Shown: piece by piece, positions 1-8,501 of the stretch | Layout of the letters: every line of letters starts with the position of its first letter | Numbering within the stretch: the first letter of the stretch is position 1 | Position numbers and translations under genes: made by a program | The notes under the pieces: model-generated | Databases searched by the model: none | The model's input: only the letters and a program-made list of their open reading frames with translations | Told to the model about the DNA's origin: nothing | From: Paenibacillus sp. J2TS4 | Lineage (GTDB): Bacteria; Bacillota; Bacilli; Paenibacillales; NBRC-103111 | NCBI RefSeq assembly: GCF_018403245.1 | Contig: NZ_BOSH01000012.1 | Span: 124,001-188,000, forward strand | DNA length: 64,000 nucleotides | Direction of reading: 5' to 3'

Positions 1-263
1 TGCAGGAAGAGCTGCTGACGATCTGGAACCGGACGAAGCTGAGCACGCTTTATGTAACTCATAATATCCAGGAAGCCGTCTATTTGGCGGACCGGGTCGT
101 TGTCCTCTCCAGGCATCCGGGGAGGATCAAGGAAATTATTACTATTGATTTGCCAAAAATGGGCAGGGATCAGGAGAAGTACCGAAATCGGTTCGAGCAA
201 TATGCCGATCAAATCTGGCAGTTGATTCGCCACGATGCCCAAGAAGCGCTGAAAGAGGGGTAA
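1..263 (+). CDS. ABC transporter ATP-binding protein, C-terminal end (partial)
   Basis: Only the last 86 codons lie in the window, read from base 3 to the TAA at 261-263. The piece holds the H-loop (residues STLYVTHNIQEA, histidine codon at 60-62), followed by the ADRVVVLS strand that ends most ABC ATPase domains and a short helical tail. It would energise import with the permease that begins 4 bases after its stop. The tail resembles the SsuB/TauB/NrtD group, which imports nitrate, sulfonates, taurine or pyrimidine precursors (family knowledge). Substrate cannot be told because the binding protein is outside the window. Confidence 0.85.
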   Translation, partial: QEELLTIWNRTKLSTLYVTHNIQEAVYLADRVVVLSRHPGRIKEIITIDLPKMGRDQEKYRNRFEQYADQIWQLIRHDAQEALKEG

Positions 264-267
264 GACG

Positions 268-1059
268 GTGAAAGAAAACAGACAATATATTAAAAATCGG
301 GTAGCCTTTCTCGATCAGAAAATACCGGCTTACGCTTCCGCCATCGGTGTGGTTGGATTACTCGTCCTCTGGGAAATCATCTGCCAGCTCGGGCTGGTTT
401 CACCGGTCGCCCTTCCGGCCCCATCCGCTATCGTCATGGCGGGTTGGGAGCTTCTGTCCAGCGGCGATCTGCACAAAAATTTGCTCGCCAGTTTATACCG
501 AATAGGGATGGGCTACGCGATCGGATCAATCGTGGGCATTACGGTCGGATTGCTGCTCGGCTTCTCCAAGTGGGCCGACGCGATTGTTTCGCCTATTGTC
601 TACTCGATCTATCCCATTCCTAAGATTGCTCTCTTGCCCTTAATTATTCTCTGGTTCGGAATTGGAGAATTGCCTAAAGTATCGATTATCGCTCTAGGGG
701 TATTTTTCCCGGTCGTTATTAATACTTTCTCCGGAGTCAAGAATGTCGACCCTATTCTCATTAAGGCGGCGGTAACTTTTGGCTCCAATCATTTTAATGT
801 CATTCGCAAGGTGATTCTTCCGGGTTCCCTGCCGATGATCTTTGCCGGACTGAAGCTGTCCGCCGGTACTTCGCTGCTGCTGCTGGTAGCTGCGGAGATG
901 ATTGCGGCGCAGCAAGGCTTGGGCTCGATGATCAATCATTACGGGAACCTGATGCTGACGACCAAGCTTATGGTCGGAGTCGTTATTCTATCGCTGTTAG
1001 GGGTATTCTTTAACCGCAGTCTGCAGTGGGTGGAGAAAAAGCTTCTCCCCTGGAAATAA
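268..1059 (+). CDS. ABC transporter permease, SsuC/TauC type
   Basis: This 263-residue inner-membrane protein has about six hydrophobic segments and the cytoplasmic EAA-type loop near residues 170-200 (AAVTFGSNHFN...LPGSLPMIFAGLK) that docks on the ATPase. Length and layout fit the BPD_transp_1 permeases of the SsuC/TauC/NrtB group. It starts with GTG; the GAGGGG ribosome site at 255-260 overlaps the end of the ATPase gene, so the two are translationally coupled. A strong terminator follows, making this the last gene of the transporter operon. Substrate is unknown: candidates are nitrate, alkanesulfonates, taurine or a thiamine-pyrimidine precursor. Confidence 0.85.
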   Translation: MKENRQYIKNRVAFLDQKIPAYASAIGVVGLLVLWEIICQLGLVSPVALPAPSAIVMAGWELLSSGDLHKNLLASLYRIGMGYAIGSIVGITVGLLLGFSKWADAIVSPIVYSIYPIPKIALLPLIILWFGIGELPKVSIIALGVFFPVVINTFSGVKNVDPILIKAAVTFGSNHFNVIRKVILPGSLPMIFAGLKLSAGTSLLLLVAAEMIAAQQGLGSMINHYGNLMLTTKLMVGVVILSLLGVFFNRSLQWVEKKLLPWK

Positions 1060-1093
1060 CTTGTCCCTTGCGGGGGATTTCATAGGATCGTTT

Positions 1094-1130
1094 GGCCGGC
1101 GCTCACGGATGAGCCGCCGGTCTTTTTCTT
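1094..1130 (+). terminator. Rho-independent terminator after the ABC operon
   Basis: A GC-rich hairpin (ccggcGctca ... tgagccgccgg, one bulge) is followed directly by TCTTTTTCTT. It closes the ABC transporter operon 35 bases after the permease stop. Confidence 0.8.
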
Positions 1131-1242
1131 GTTATTTCGCAGGCGGTTATGGACTGCTTCTCGCATAACCTTCAAGGCGTCCCCTGTTTTTACCTGCCTT
1201 GATCGGGGTTGAATCATGATACAATTAACATTGGTGAGAGCT

Positions 1243-2142
1243 ATGAACTATGAACCTATGCTTCCGGCTAATCAATATAAGCCGTTCGATGACCCCGCCT
1301 TTTTATTCGAGCCGATGGTAGACGGACGTCGATTATTACTGGTTTACCAAAAAGGCAAGGCACGGCTGTTCACTCGTTACGGACATGATATTACCCATCG
1401 TTATCCGGAGCTTGCGAGAGTTCCGGCAGATGAGGATGTCATCCTGGACGGGGAAATAGCGTGTATCGATAGAGAATCGGGGCACCCTGATTTTAATTTG
1501 ACCCGGGAAAGAGGCCGTTTGAATAATCAAGCTCAAATTGAATACGCCCGGGATCATTTTCCGGTGCGGTATTTTTTATTTGACATCTTGCAGCGGGGGG
1601 AGCAGGATTTAAGGAAGCTTCCATTAGTAGAAAGAAAAAAACATCTGCACGAAACGATAACGGATAATGACTTTTTTTGCAAAATGAAATATGTAGATGG
1701 GTACGGGACCGCTTTATTTGAGGCAGCGGCAGAAAGCTCCGTGGAAGGAATTGTTGCCAAGCGCAAGGACAGCCTCTACACAGCCGGTGAATCTTCGGAT
1801 TGGCGGCAAATTGTTTGCTACAGAACCGAAGAGGTCTATGTGACCGGCTACTGCAAGCGGGGCTCCGGTTGGTTAGTCGGCGTTCCAAATGCGAACGGAA
1901 AAATCCGACCGGCGGGAATAGTCGGCACGGATATTATGACTTCGGAGCGTTCGTTCTTCCTTCAACAGGCTAGAGAACGATATGCCGGGGAAGACCATCA
2001 ATTCGTCTATTTAAAACCCGGGATAGAAGCGAAATTAACTTTTCGCGGCTGGACCCGGGAAGGAAGGGTGCGCGATGCCGTCTTTATGGAGCGGGCCGGG
2101 GCGGAGAACGATGGCGATCCGGTTACGATAAAAATATCGTAA
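1243..2142 (+). CDS. ATP-dependent DNA ligase-like protein lacking the catalytic lysine
   Basis: A 299-residue protein with the two-domain layout of small LigD/LigC-type ATP-dependent DNA ligases: nucleotidyltransferase domain (about residues 1-200) and OB fold (from about 205, EEVYVTGYCKR...GWLVGV). Family motifs LDGEIA, FLFDIL (motif III) and EGIVAKRKDS (motif IV) are present. Motif I, K-x-D-G in active ligases, reads EPMVDGRR, so the adenylated lysine is methionine (codon 1315-1317). Motif V, normally W-x-K-x-K, reads DWRQIVC, losing both lysines. The protein should therefore be unable to form ligase-AMP. The frame is intact with no sign of decay, so it may be a nucleic-acid-binding pseudo-enzyme. 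ATG 1243 is preferred for the GGTGAG site at 1233-1238; an in-frame ATG at 1216 adds nine residues. Confidence 0.8.
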   Translation: MNYEPMLPANQYKPFDDPAFLFEPMVDGRRLLLVYQKGKARLFTRYGHDITHRYPELARVPADEDVILDGEIACIDRESGHPDFNLTRERGRLNNQAQIEYARDHFPVRYFLFDILQRGEQDLRKLPLVERKKHLHETITDNDFFCKMKYVDGYGTALFEAAAESSVEGIVAKRKDSLYTAGESSDWRQIVCYRTEEVYVTGYCKRGSGWLVGVPNANGKIRPAGIVGTDIMTSERSFFLQQARERYAGEDHQFVYLKPGIEAKLTFRGWTREGRVRDAVFMERAGAENDGDPVTIKIS

Positions 2143-2220
2143 AGGTCATCTCTTGCATCCCTTTATCAGGTAAGCAATAATAGAGAGGATTGGAACAACC
2201 GGATGAAAGAGTGAAACTTA

Positions 2221-2934
2221 GTGGAGATAAGCAAAATATCGAATCGTAAAATATATGAGGAAATCGCGGACCAGATTAAAAAGCAAATTGTCGGGGGAGG
2301 GCTGCCGCCCGGGACGAAGCTTCCTTCGACCAGGGAATTGTCCGAAAGCTACCAGGTCGGAAGATCGACGGTCCGAGAAGCGCTTAGCGCCTTGAAGGCC
2401 ATGGGATTAGTCGAAATCCGCCAAGGGGAGGGCAGCTATGTGCGCTGCTTTGATCCGGAGGATTTGGCCATGCCGGGTCTGGAGTCGATTCTGATGAGCC
2501 GGACGACCGTGCTGGAGCTGCTGGAAGCCCGCCAGTCGTTAGAAATATCCAATGCCGGGTTGGCCGCGACCAAACGGACGGAGGAGGATCTGCGCACCTT
2601 CGAATTCATCCTGTCCACGATGGAGGAGAATATCGGCAACGAGGAGGAAGGGGAGAAGTACGATCTGCTGTTCCACATGGCGCTTGCCCGGGCCACACAT
2701 AATTCGATTATGGTCCGGCTGCTGGAGACGATCTCTTCTCAGGTCGAATTGGCGATTCGCGAAACCCGGAGACTGCAGCTATACTCGAAAACCTCCGCAT
2801 CCAAGCGATTGTGGATGGAACATAAAGAAATCTACGAGGCGGTTCAAGCCGCCGATGCCAATCTGGCGCAGGACAAAATGAGGACCCATCTTTATCATGT
2901 CGAACAAGTGCTGATTCGCCATCTGCCCTCATAG
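2221..2934 (+). CDS. lutR: GntR/FadR-family regulator, probable LutR
   Basis: The 237-residue protein has an N-terminal GntR winged helix (residues 8-75, including TKLPSTRELSESYQVGRSTVREAL and a GEGSYV wing) and an FCD ligand domain with the usual acidic and histidine metal-site residues (D..LFHMALARA, EHKEIY, HLYHVE). This is the architecture of LutR/LldR, repressors of L-lactate utilisation that release DNA when lactate binds. It lies directly upstream of lutABC in the same direction, which supports the name. GTG 2221 is used; the ribosome site is weak. It could regulate another hydroxy-acid pathway, but the context makes lactate most likely. Confidence 0.8.
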   Translation: MEISKISNRKIYEEIADQIKKQIVGGGLPPGTKLPSTRELSESYQVGRSTVREALSALKAMGLVEIRQGEGSYVRCFDPEDLAMPGLESILMSRTTVLELLEARQSLEISNAGLAATKRTEEDLRTFEFILSTMEENIGNEEEGEKYDLLFHMALARATHNSIMVRLLETISSQVELAIRETRRLQLYSKTSASKRLWMEHKEIYEAVQAADANLAQDKMRTHLYHVEQVLIRHLPS

Positions 2935-3090
2935 CCAAAATTCGCACAGAGGGTTCGGCAGATTATAACGGACCCTACTGGAGCCTTTGGTGGGATAACC
3001 AGTCTTTGCTATTCTTTCGTATAACAAGGCCAGTCGGGCTTTATGATAAAAAGATAAATTTTTTTTAAAAAAATACTTTAAACTTTCCAA

Positions 3091-3117
3091 CTTATCTGAT
3101 AACCTGATAAGCAGATA
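3091..3117 (+). promoter_or_regulatory. Candidate LutR operator
   Basis: Thirty-odd bases before lutA lies CTTATCTGATAACCTGATAAGCAGATA. It contains the inverted repeat CTTATC/GATAAG, a second wider pair TATCTG/CAGATA, and a direct repeat CTGATAA-CCTGATAA with 8-bp phase. GntR/FadR regulators bind short palindromes near the promoter of their targets, so this is the natural place for LutR repression. No biochemical evidence. Confidence 0.45.
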
Positions 3118-3154
3118 GCCTAAACGAAAATCGTTGAAGAGAGAAGGAGTCATC

Positions 3155-3904
3155 ATGATGAAAGTATCCTTGTTCATCACCTGTCTGGCAGATCAGCTTT
3201 ATCCTCAAGTTGGGGAAAGTGTTGTACGCTTGCTGCAGCGTTATGGTTGCGAGGTAGATTTCCCGGAAGGGCAAACATGCTGCGGTCAGCCGGCTTTTAA
3301 CAGCGGTTATCAGGACGAAGCCAGGGAAGTGGCCCGCTCGATGATCCGCGCTTTTGAACACAGTGATTACGTAGTCTCTCCCTCGGGATCCTGTACAGGA
3401 ATGATCCATCACTATTATCCGTACCTGTTCAAGGATGAGCCGGAATGGTTTCATAAAGCGGAAGCGCTTGCAGCGAAAACCTACGAGTTTTCCCAATTTT
3501 TAGTTAATGTTCTGGGAATTAATGATTTGGATGCCGAGTTTTCGGCGAAGGTTACGTATCACCCGTCTTGCCATGCGATGAGATTGCTCGGAGTGAGGAA
3601 CGAGCCGCTGGAGCTGTTGAAGAATGTCCAGGGAATGGAATATATCGATCTTCCTTATAAAGAGGATTGCTGCGGATTCGGAGGAACCTTCGCTGTGAAG
3701 ATGGCGGATATGTCCGAAGCGATGGTATGCGAGAAGGCAGCCAACGTATGTAAGTCTAACGCCGAAGTGCTGGTTGGCACCGATATGGGGTGCTTGATGA
3801 ATATCGGGGGGCGGCTGCAAAAAGAAGGGAAGCCGGTTCGCGTCATGCATTTAGCCGAGCTGCTGGAGGAAGGAGTGAAGCGGAATGAGCGAAAATCGCA
3901 ATAA
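3155..3904 (+). CDS. lutA: L-lactate utilisation protein LutA (CCG-domain iron-sulfur subunit)
   Basis: Two cysteine-rich CCG domains are visible: a first set around CCGQPAFNSGY and a second set CHAMR...EDCCGFGGTFAVKMADMS. These bind iron-sulfur clusters in LutA/GlcF/heterodisulfide-reductase-like proteins. With LutB and LutC it forms the cytoplasmic LutABC complex that oxidises L-lactate to pyruvate in Bacillus (established for B. subtilis). The 249-residue product starts at ATG 3155 (or 3158), 5-8 bases after the strong site GAGAAGGAG; an upstream in-frame TTG at 3134 is not needed. The gene overlaps lutB by 20 bases. Confidence 0.93.
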   Translation: MMKVSLFITCLADQLYPQVGESVVRLLQRYGCEVDFPEGQTCCGQPAFNSGYQDEAREVARSMIRAFEHSDYVVSPSGSCTGMIHHYYPYLFKDEPEWFHKAEALAAKTYEFSQFLVNVLGINDLDAEFSAKVTYHPSCHAMRLLGVRNEPLELLKNVQGMEYIDLPYKEDCCGFGGTFAVKMADMSEAMVCEKAANVCKSNAEVLVGTDMGCLMNIGGRLQKEGKPVRVMHLAELLEEGVKRNERKSQ

Positions 3905-5441
3905 AGCAACGGCAGTGGCGGAGGAAGGAATTGGTTCCGGTCTCCACAGACGAACGGAGGAAGCGCTCTCCAATCCGTTTCTGCGCAAAGCCGTCGCTTT
4001 TACAACCGATAAACTGCGCAGCGGCCGGCTTCAGGCGATGGAGGACTTCGGCAGTTGGGAAGAGTGGAGAGAGCGGGGCCGAGCCATCCGGGAGCACACG
4101 ATCAGCCACCTGGATTACTATCTGAATCAGTTTGCCGACAATGTCGTCCGAGCTGGAGGTCATGTTCATTTCTGTCAAGAGGCCGGGGAAGCGGTCAAAA
4201 CTTTTCTCGATATTGCCAAGAAGCATCAGACGAAGCTTGTAGTCAAAGGGAAATCCATGGTATCCGAGGAAATCCATTTAAATCAACATTTGGCGGAGGA
4301 AGGAATAGACGCGATCGAAACGGACTTGGGAGAGTATATCCTGCAGCTCGCTAAAGAGACTCCCTCGCATCTGATCATTCCGGCGATTCATAAAAATAAA
4401 GAGCAAATTGCCGACTTGTTCACCGAAGATTCCGGCCAGCCGATGGCTCCGGAAACGTCCACCTTGGCCCAATATGCCAGGCAGAAGCTGCGACAGTACT
4501 TTCTGGAGGCGGGCATCGGTTTGACCGGATGCAACTTCGGCGTAGCGGAATCCGGCTCGATCACTCTTGTGTCCAATGAAGGGAACGGCCGGATGGTCTC
4601 TACGGTTCCGAAGGTTCATGTCGTCATTATGGGCATGGAGCGGCTTGTGCCGACGTTCGAGGATTTGGAGGTCGTGCTTAATCTGCTGGCGCGCAGCGCT
4701 ACCGGTCAAAAGCTGACCGTCTATACCTCCATTCTGACCGGCCCAAAGCAGCCGCAGGATCTCGACGGCCCCGAGGAGCTTCATGTCATCGTACTGGACA
4801 ACGGACGATCGGCGCAGCTCGGGGACCCGGTCTTCCAGGAGGTGCTTCATTGCATTCGCTGTGCGGCATGTCTGAATGTTTGCCCGGTTTACCGACACAT
4901 CGGCGGGCATTCGTATGGATCGGTTTACAGCGGTCCTATCGGAGCAGTGCTGACGCCGCTTCTCAAGCAAGACATGAAAGAGGCGGGGGAGTTGGCTTAC
5001 GCGTCCAGTTTATGCGGGGCCTGTTATGAAGCTTGTCCGGTCAAAATCCCGCTACACGACATGCTGGTTCAATTGCGCAATCGCAAGGTGAAGCTGAAGA
5101 TGACTCCTTGGGCGGAGCGGATGGCATTCAAGACGTTCCAAACCGCATTTGGCAGTGTAAAAGTATATCGGATGGCTACGAAAGCCGCTTATTATTTGCA
5201 AAAGCCCTTCGGAAGCAACGGCATTATCCGCAATGGACCGGGACCGCTGGCTGGCTGGACGCAATCGCGTTTCTTCCCGATGAAGCCTAAGCTGTCCTTC
5301 CGGGATAAGTGGCAGACGCTTCAACAGGAAATGAAAAGAGCACAGGCAGATGAGAAGAAGGCTGCGCCTCCGGCTCAGAGTCCTGCTGCGAGTAAACCAA
5401 GCAGCGATCAAACAGCAGACACAGGGAGGGAGCGGTCATGA
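3885..5441 (+). CDS. lutB: L-lactate utilisation iron-sulfur protein LutB
   Basis: The protein carries an N-terminal LUD domain (about residues 70-300), then two 4Fe-4S cluster motifs, CIRCAACLNVCPVYR near residue 323 and CGACYEACPVKI near residue 378, followed by a helical C-terminal region. It passes electrons within the LutABC complex. At 518 residues it is longer than B. subtilis LutB; the extra length is a low-complexity Ala/Pro/Ser-rich tail (about residues 485-518), probably disordered. It starts inside lutA after GGAAGGAGTG and overlaps lutC by ATGA, so the three genes are translationally coupled. Confidence 0.95.
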   Translation: MSENRNKATAVAEEGIGSGLHRRTEEALSNPFLRKAVAFTTDKLRSGRLQAMEDFGSWEEWRERGRAIREHTISHLDYYLNQFADNVVRAGGHVHFCQEAGEAVKTFLDIAKKHQTKLVVKGKSMVSEEIHLNQHLAEEGIDAIETDLGEYILQLAKETPSHLIIPAIHKNKEQIADLFTEDSGQPMAPETSTLAQYARQKLRQYFLEAGIGLTGCNFGVAESGSITLVSNEGNGRMVSTVPKVHVVIMGMERLVPTFEDLEVVLNLLARSATGQKLTVYTSILTGPKQPQDLDGPEELHVIVLDNGRSAQLGDPVFQEVLHCIRCAACLNVCPVYRHIGGHSYGSVYSGPIGAVLTPLLKQDMKEAGELAYASSLCGACYEACPVKIPLHDMLVQLRNRKVKLKMTPWAERMAFKTFQTAFGSVKVYRMATKAAYYLQKPFGSNGIIRNGPGPLAGWTQSRFFPMKPKLSFRDKWQTLQQEMKRAQADEKKAAPPAQSPAASKPSSDQTADTGRERS

Positions 5442-6232
5442 GTCAAGCGGGAACGATGACAGGGCGAGATGAATTTATGCGGCGGATTGCCGGACGACTG
5501 GGGCGCACCGAGCCGCTGTCCACCGCCCCGCAGCGTACGAGCCAAGGGGTTCCGGAGTTCTATGGAGATCTGCGCCTCAACAAGGAAGAAAAGCTGCAAA
5601 TGTTCATTCGCAATTGGACAGCCCTGACGGGCAAAGTGTGGGTGGTGCCGCGGGAGGAAGCCCAGAGCGGGATCCGGCAGTGCTTGCAAGAGGTACTGGT
5701 GGAGCAGGGCGTTACGAAAGTTTCCCGTTGGGATCATCCTCAGCTTAATCGCCTGGAGTTGGATTCATGGTTGGCGGAGGAAGGGGTGAAAGTCGTCCCC
5801 TGGTCTGGTGACCAACCGGCCAACGGGGGGACAGACCCGGCCCATGAATGGAAGCCCGCTACACATGCCTCCGGCCCTAACTGGGCTCAGCGAAGCGCCT
5901 TGCTCCGGCAAACGGAGCAGTGCCAGCTTGGGATGGTCTGGCCAGAATACGCCGTGGCCAACTCGGGCACGCTGGTGCTGCTTTCTCAAGGGGGCAGCGG
6001 CCGTTCAGTCAGTTTGCTGACCAACATTCTGTTCGCGGTATTTCATGCGGATCAGCTCGTCTCGCGGATGGGTGAAGCGTTCGCCGGCATCCGGGAGGCT
6101 TATCCGGGCATGAAGGATTTGCCTTCCTCCATTAACCTGATCACCGGTCCTAGCCGGAGTGCAGATATCGAGAATGATTTAACGATAGGTATTCATGGAC
6201 CGGGCAAGGTATGCGCCGTCATATTGGAATGA
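5438..6232 (+). CDS. lutC: L-lactate utilisation protein LutC
   Basis: A LUD-domain protein of 264 residues whose C-terminal half holds family features such as GMVWPEYAVANSGTLVLLS and the end INLITGPSRSADIEND...GIHGPG, shared with the LUD domain of LutB. It is the third subunit of the lactate oxidation complex. Its ATG overlaps the TGA of lutB (ATGA), and it ends the operon. A stretch rich in Gly/Thr/Pro/His (about residues 120-150) interrupts the domain and looks like a surface loop. Confidence 0.93.
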   Translation: MSQAGTMTGRDEFMRRIAGRLGRTEPLSTAPQRTSQGVPEFYGDLRLNKEEKLQMFIRNWTALTGKVWVVPREEAQSGIRQCLQEVLVEQGVTKVSRWDHPQLNRLELDSWLAEEGVKVVPWSGDQPANGGTDPAHEWKPATHASGPNWAQRSALLRQTEQCQLGMVWPEYAVANSGTLVLLSQGGSGRSVSLLTNILFAVFHADQLVSRMGEAFAGIREAYPGMKDLPSSINLITGPSRSADIENDLTIGIHGPGKVCAVILE

Positions 6233-6247
6233 ATGAGAATTAAATTG

Positions 6248-6268
6248 TTTGTAAAGTGACTTTACAAA
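6248..6268. promoter_or_regulatory. 21-bp perfect palindrome before the PfpI gene
   Basis: TTTGTAAAGTGACTTTACAAA is a perfect palindrome around a central G, 53 bases upstream of the DJ-1/PfpI start and just after lutC. Its AT-rich arms and the absence of a following T-run on the plus strand favour a repressor operator over a terminator. The protein that binds it is unknown. Confidence 0.45.
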
Positions 6269-6320
6269 AAATGGATATTGATAGACAATAATAGGGAAGA
6301 AATCAGGAAGGAGTGATTCG

Positions 6321-6878
6321 ATGTCTAAAAAGATTCTGATCATTACCGGAGATGCAGCCGAGTCTTTGGAGGTATACTACCCCTATTATCGGCTGTTGGA
6401 GGAGGGATGGGAAGCCGTGATTGCTTCACCAACCCAGAAGGTACTTCATACTGTCGTTCATGATTTTATTGGTTGGGATACGTACACGGAGAAGCAAGGC
6501 TACTTGTTGGAATCGCATGTGGCATTCGATCAGGTGAAGCCAGAGGAGTTCAACGGACTCATCATTCCCGGTGGACGGGCACCTGAATATATCCGACTGG
6601 ACAAGCATCTTCCCCACATTGTAGGCCACTTCTTTGAAACTAACAAGCCGGTCGGGGCCATCTGCCACGCGGCTCTGGTTCTGAATGCATTGGAGGATAA
6701 GGGTGTTTTTGCAAATCGTACTATGACAGCTTATTCCGCCTGCCGTTATGACGTCGAGAGCTTAGGCGCGACCTATACGACCGAGACGCTGCATGTCGAC
6801 GGCAATCTGGTATCGGGTCATGCCTGGCCGGATTTACCCGGATTTATGCGGGAATTTTTGAAGCTGGTCCGAGGATAA
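6321..6878 (+). CDS. DJ-1/PfpI family protein
   Basis: This 185-residue protein has the flavodoxin-like DJ-1/PfpI fold: start KKILIITGD, an acidic-residue segment LIIPGGRAPEYIR, and the nucleophile elbow GAICHAAL with the reactive cysteine at residue 115 followed by histidine. Members include general stress proteins (YhbO/YraA-like), proposed to act as deglycases or on damaged proteins; the reaction is debated. A good ribosome site (AGGAAGGAG) precedes ATG 6321. It is transcribed alone, between the palindrome at 6248 and a terminator. Confidence 0.88.
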   Translation: MSKKILIITGDAAESLEVYYPYYRLLEEGWEAVIASPTQKVLHTVVHDFIGWDTYTEKQGYLLESHVAFDQVKPEEFNGLIIPGGRAPEYIRLDKHLPHIVGHFFETNKPVGAICHAALVLNALEDKGVFANRTMTAYSACRYDVESLGATYTTETLHVDGNLVSGHAWPDLPGFMREFLKLVRG

Positions 6879-6894
6879 AATTTATTAAATAGAG

Positions 6895-6920
6895 GCCGCT
6901 TCTTATCGGAGCGGCTTTTT
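6895..6920 (+). terminator. Terminator after the PfpI gene
   Basis: GCCGCT, a 9-base loop and AGCGGC are followed by TTTTT. Confidence 0.75.
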
Positions 6921-7076
6921 GCTATGTGCTCGCAACATTTAAGCGCGTTACATACTGCAGAGCGAGAGCTTAATAATATTCCAACTAGATTAGACAATTT
7001 CTTTACGGATCATTTTCCATTCCTTCTCATAGGATTAGAGTAGAACCTTCTTATTTGGGAAAGGGGTGTGAACGGG

Positions 7077-7238
7077 ATGGTCCTTTTCATCGTGATCATG
7101 CTTTTGTGCTTCGGATTCCTCGGTCTGTTATGTGTAGTGCTGTTGAAGGGGTTAAAAAAAGACTCTTACGAGCATGACGTCCGGAATCTATGGGAAGCTA
7201 ATGATATCGATAAATCCAAAATAGATTATGACAAGTGA
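7077..7238 (+). CDS. Small single-pass membrane protein
   Basis: A 53-residue protein. Residues 1-23 form one hydrophobic helix (MVLFIVIMLLCFGFLG...VVLL), followed by KGLKK and an acidic, soluble tail ending IDKSKIDYDK, so the tail probably faces the cytoplasm. The start ATG is 9 bases after AAGGGGTG. I do not recognise a family. The clean charge pattern and ribosome site argue it is real. It converges with the EEP-family gene. Confidence 0.6.
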   Translation: MVLFIVIMLLCFGFLGLLCVVLLKGLKKDSYEHDVRNLWEANDIDKSKIDYDK

Positions 7239-7293
7239 AAAATTTCGGTCAAATCCAATGACAGCTTCCGTCTGCTATCCGTATGCACGCAAT

Positions 7294-7331
7294 GAAGACC
7301 GGGCCTCCAGCCTGACAGGAGCCCGGTCTTC
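7294..7331. terminator. Hairpin between convergent genes
   Basis: GAAGACCGGG pairs with CCCGGTCTTC, extended by CTCC/GGAG around a nine-base loop. There is no T-run on either side, so it may be a transcript-end stabiliser or a weak bidirectional terminator. Confidence 0.5.
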
Positions 7332-7385
7332 CGACTTAAAAGAGCTAATTAACGGTGCGCATTTACCATTAAGCCGCTTAGTTGC

Positions 7386-8249
7386 TTATCTTCCATTGTT
7401 AAAGGGAGCCTCTCTCTTTAACGTAATATCACCGATAATCGGCAGATGATCGGAGGACAACGAAGGAATGGTTGATTTATTTAGCAGCTCCGCAGACTCC
7501 GACAGGAAAATATAATCTATTCTTACTCGGGGAAGGTTAGCTGGAAAAGTATAGGCATCGTTCTGATCGGAGAATCCGTCTTGATAAAGCGTCTTCATCA
7601 GGTTAATTTCTTCACTCGCCGGATCGGCATTGAAATCGCCAGTAATAATGGTAGTCCGATCGTATTGGCCGGTAATGGCAAGAATCTCATCTATCTGAGC
7701 GAGCCGCTGCTCCAACGTCAAGCCGAGATGGGTGGTATAGAACTGAACATGATTTCCCTTAACATTAATGGTGGTTTCCAGCAAACCCCGCTGCTCTGCG
7801 CCAAAGCTGCTTAGCAGATGGTTTTGTGATTGAATGATCGGGTATTTGCTCAGCACCGCCGTTCCGTATTGCCGCCGCTTTCCGCCCGGCTCTAACGGAT
7901 CTCTATCGAGATTGGCTGCATACCTGTAATGCATCCCAAGAGCTTCTGCAAGCTTCTTGGCCTGATCCTCGAAATCGCTTCTGGCGGAGTAATGCCTGTC
8001 CACTTCTTGCAGTCCGACGATATCCGCCCCCGAATCCCGGATGACGCTCGCTATCCGTTCCAAATCAAGCACTCCATCCATCCCTACGCCATGTCGGATG
8101 TTAAACGACATGACTTTTACCGTTACTTCTTTGCCTCTGGCCATCTCAGAGGGACGATCATAGTTGCTTTCGGAAGCGCCGGCTGTCGTAGTCAAAGTAA
8201 CGAAAATCGATAGAATTAATAGAATAGCGGATAATTTCCTCCATTTCAC
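7386..8249 (-). CDS. Secreted endonuclease/exonuclease/phosphatase-family hydrolase
   Basis: Residues 1-25 are a signal peptide (MKWRKLSAILLILSIFV...TTTAGA). The rest is one EEP domain with all catalytic blocks: MSFNIRHG, VGLQEVD, TTHLGL, IITGDFNADP and LSSDHLPI (the Asp-His pair). The fold cleaves phosphodiester or phosphomonoester bonds in nucleic acids, sphingomyelin or phosphoinositides; the export signal points to an extracellular substrate. At 287 residues it has no extra domain. AAAGGATGATGG precedes the ATG. The exact substrate is not predictable. Confidence 0.88.
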   Translation of the reverse strand: MKWRKLSAILLILSIFVTLTTTAGASESNYDRPSEMARGKEVTVKVMSFNIRHGVGMDGVLDLERIASVIRDSGADIVGLQEVDRHYSARSDFEDQAKKLAEALGMHYRYAANLDRDPLEPGGKRRQYGTAVLSKYPIIQSQNHLLSSFGAEQRGLLETTINVKGNHVQFYTTHLGLTLEQRLAQIDEILAITGQYDRTTIITGDFNADPASEEINLMKTLYQDGFSDQNDAYTFPANLPRVRIDYIFLSESAELLNKSTIPSLSSDHLPIIGDITLKREAPFNNGR

Positions 8250-8417
8250 ATTCCATCATCCTTTCTAAGCGTTTCAATAATGGGCACTTCGTTCGAAAAC
8301 CGGCTGTCCTCCTTCCTTATAAGATCCTATCATCGTCGCTGTATCGTATCGTATGTATTCTAATTATAGCTTAGGGCATTTATTTGAATATAGTAGAAAG
8401 CTACTAATTTTAGCACA

Positions 8418-8463
8418 GAAGAAAAACCCCACAAGCAACGCAGCAGGCATTGCTTGTGGGGTT
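8418..8463 (-). terminator. Terminator of the aldo/keto reductase gene
   Basis: Read on the minus strand, AACCCCACAAGCAA and TTGCTTGTGGGGTT form a perfect 14-bp stem followed by TTTCTTC. Confidence 0.88.
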
Positions 8464-8501
8464 ATCGTTAGAGTCTGAACGTTCGATCCCTATCAGCTTA
8501 T

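Noticed and set aside
7228..7449. Plus-strand 73-residue protein
   Set aside because: It overlaps the end of the small membrane protein gene, crosses the intergenic hairpin and runs into the EEP gene in antisense.
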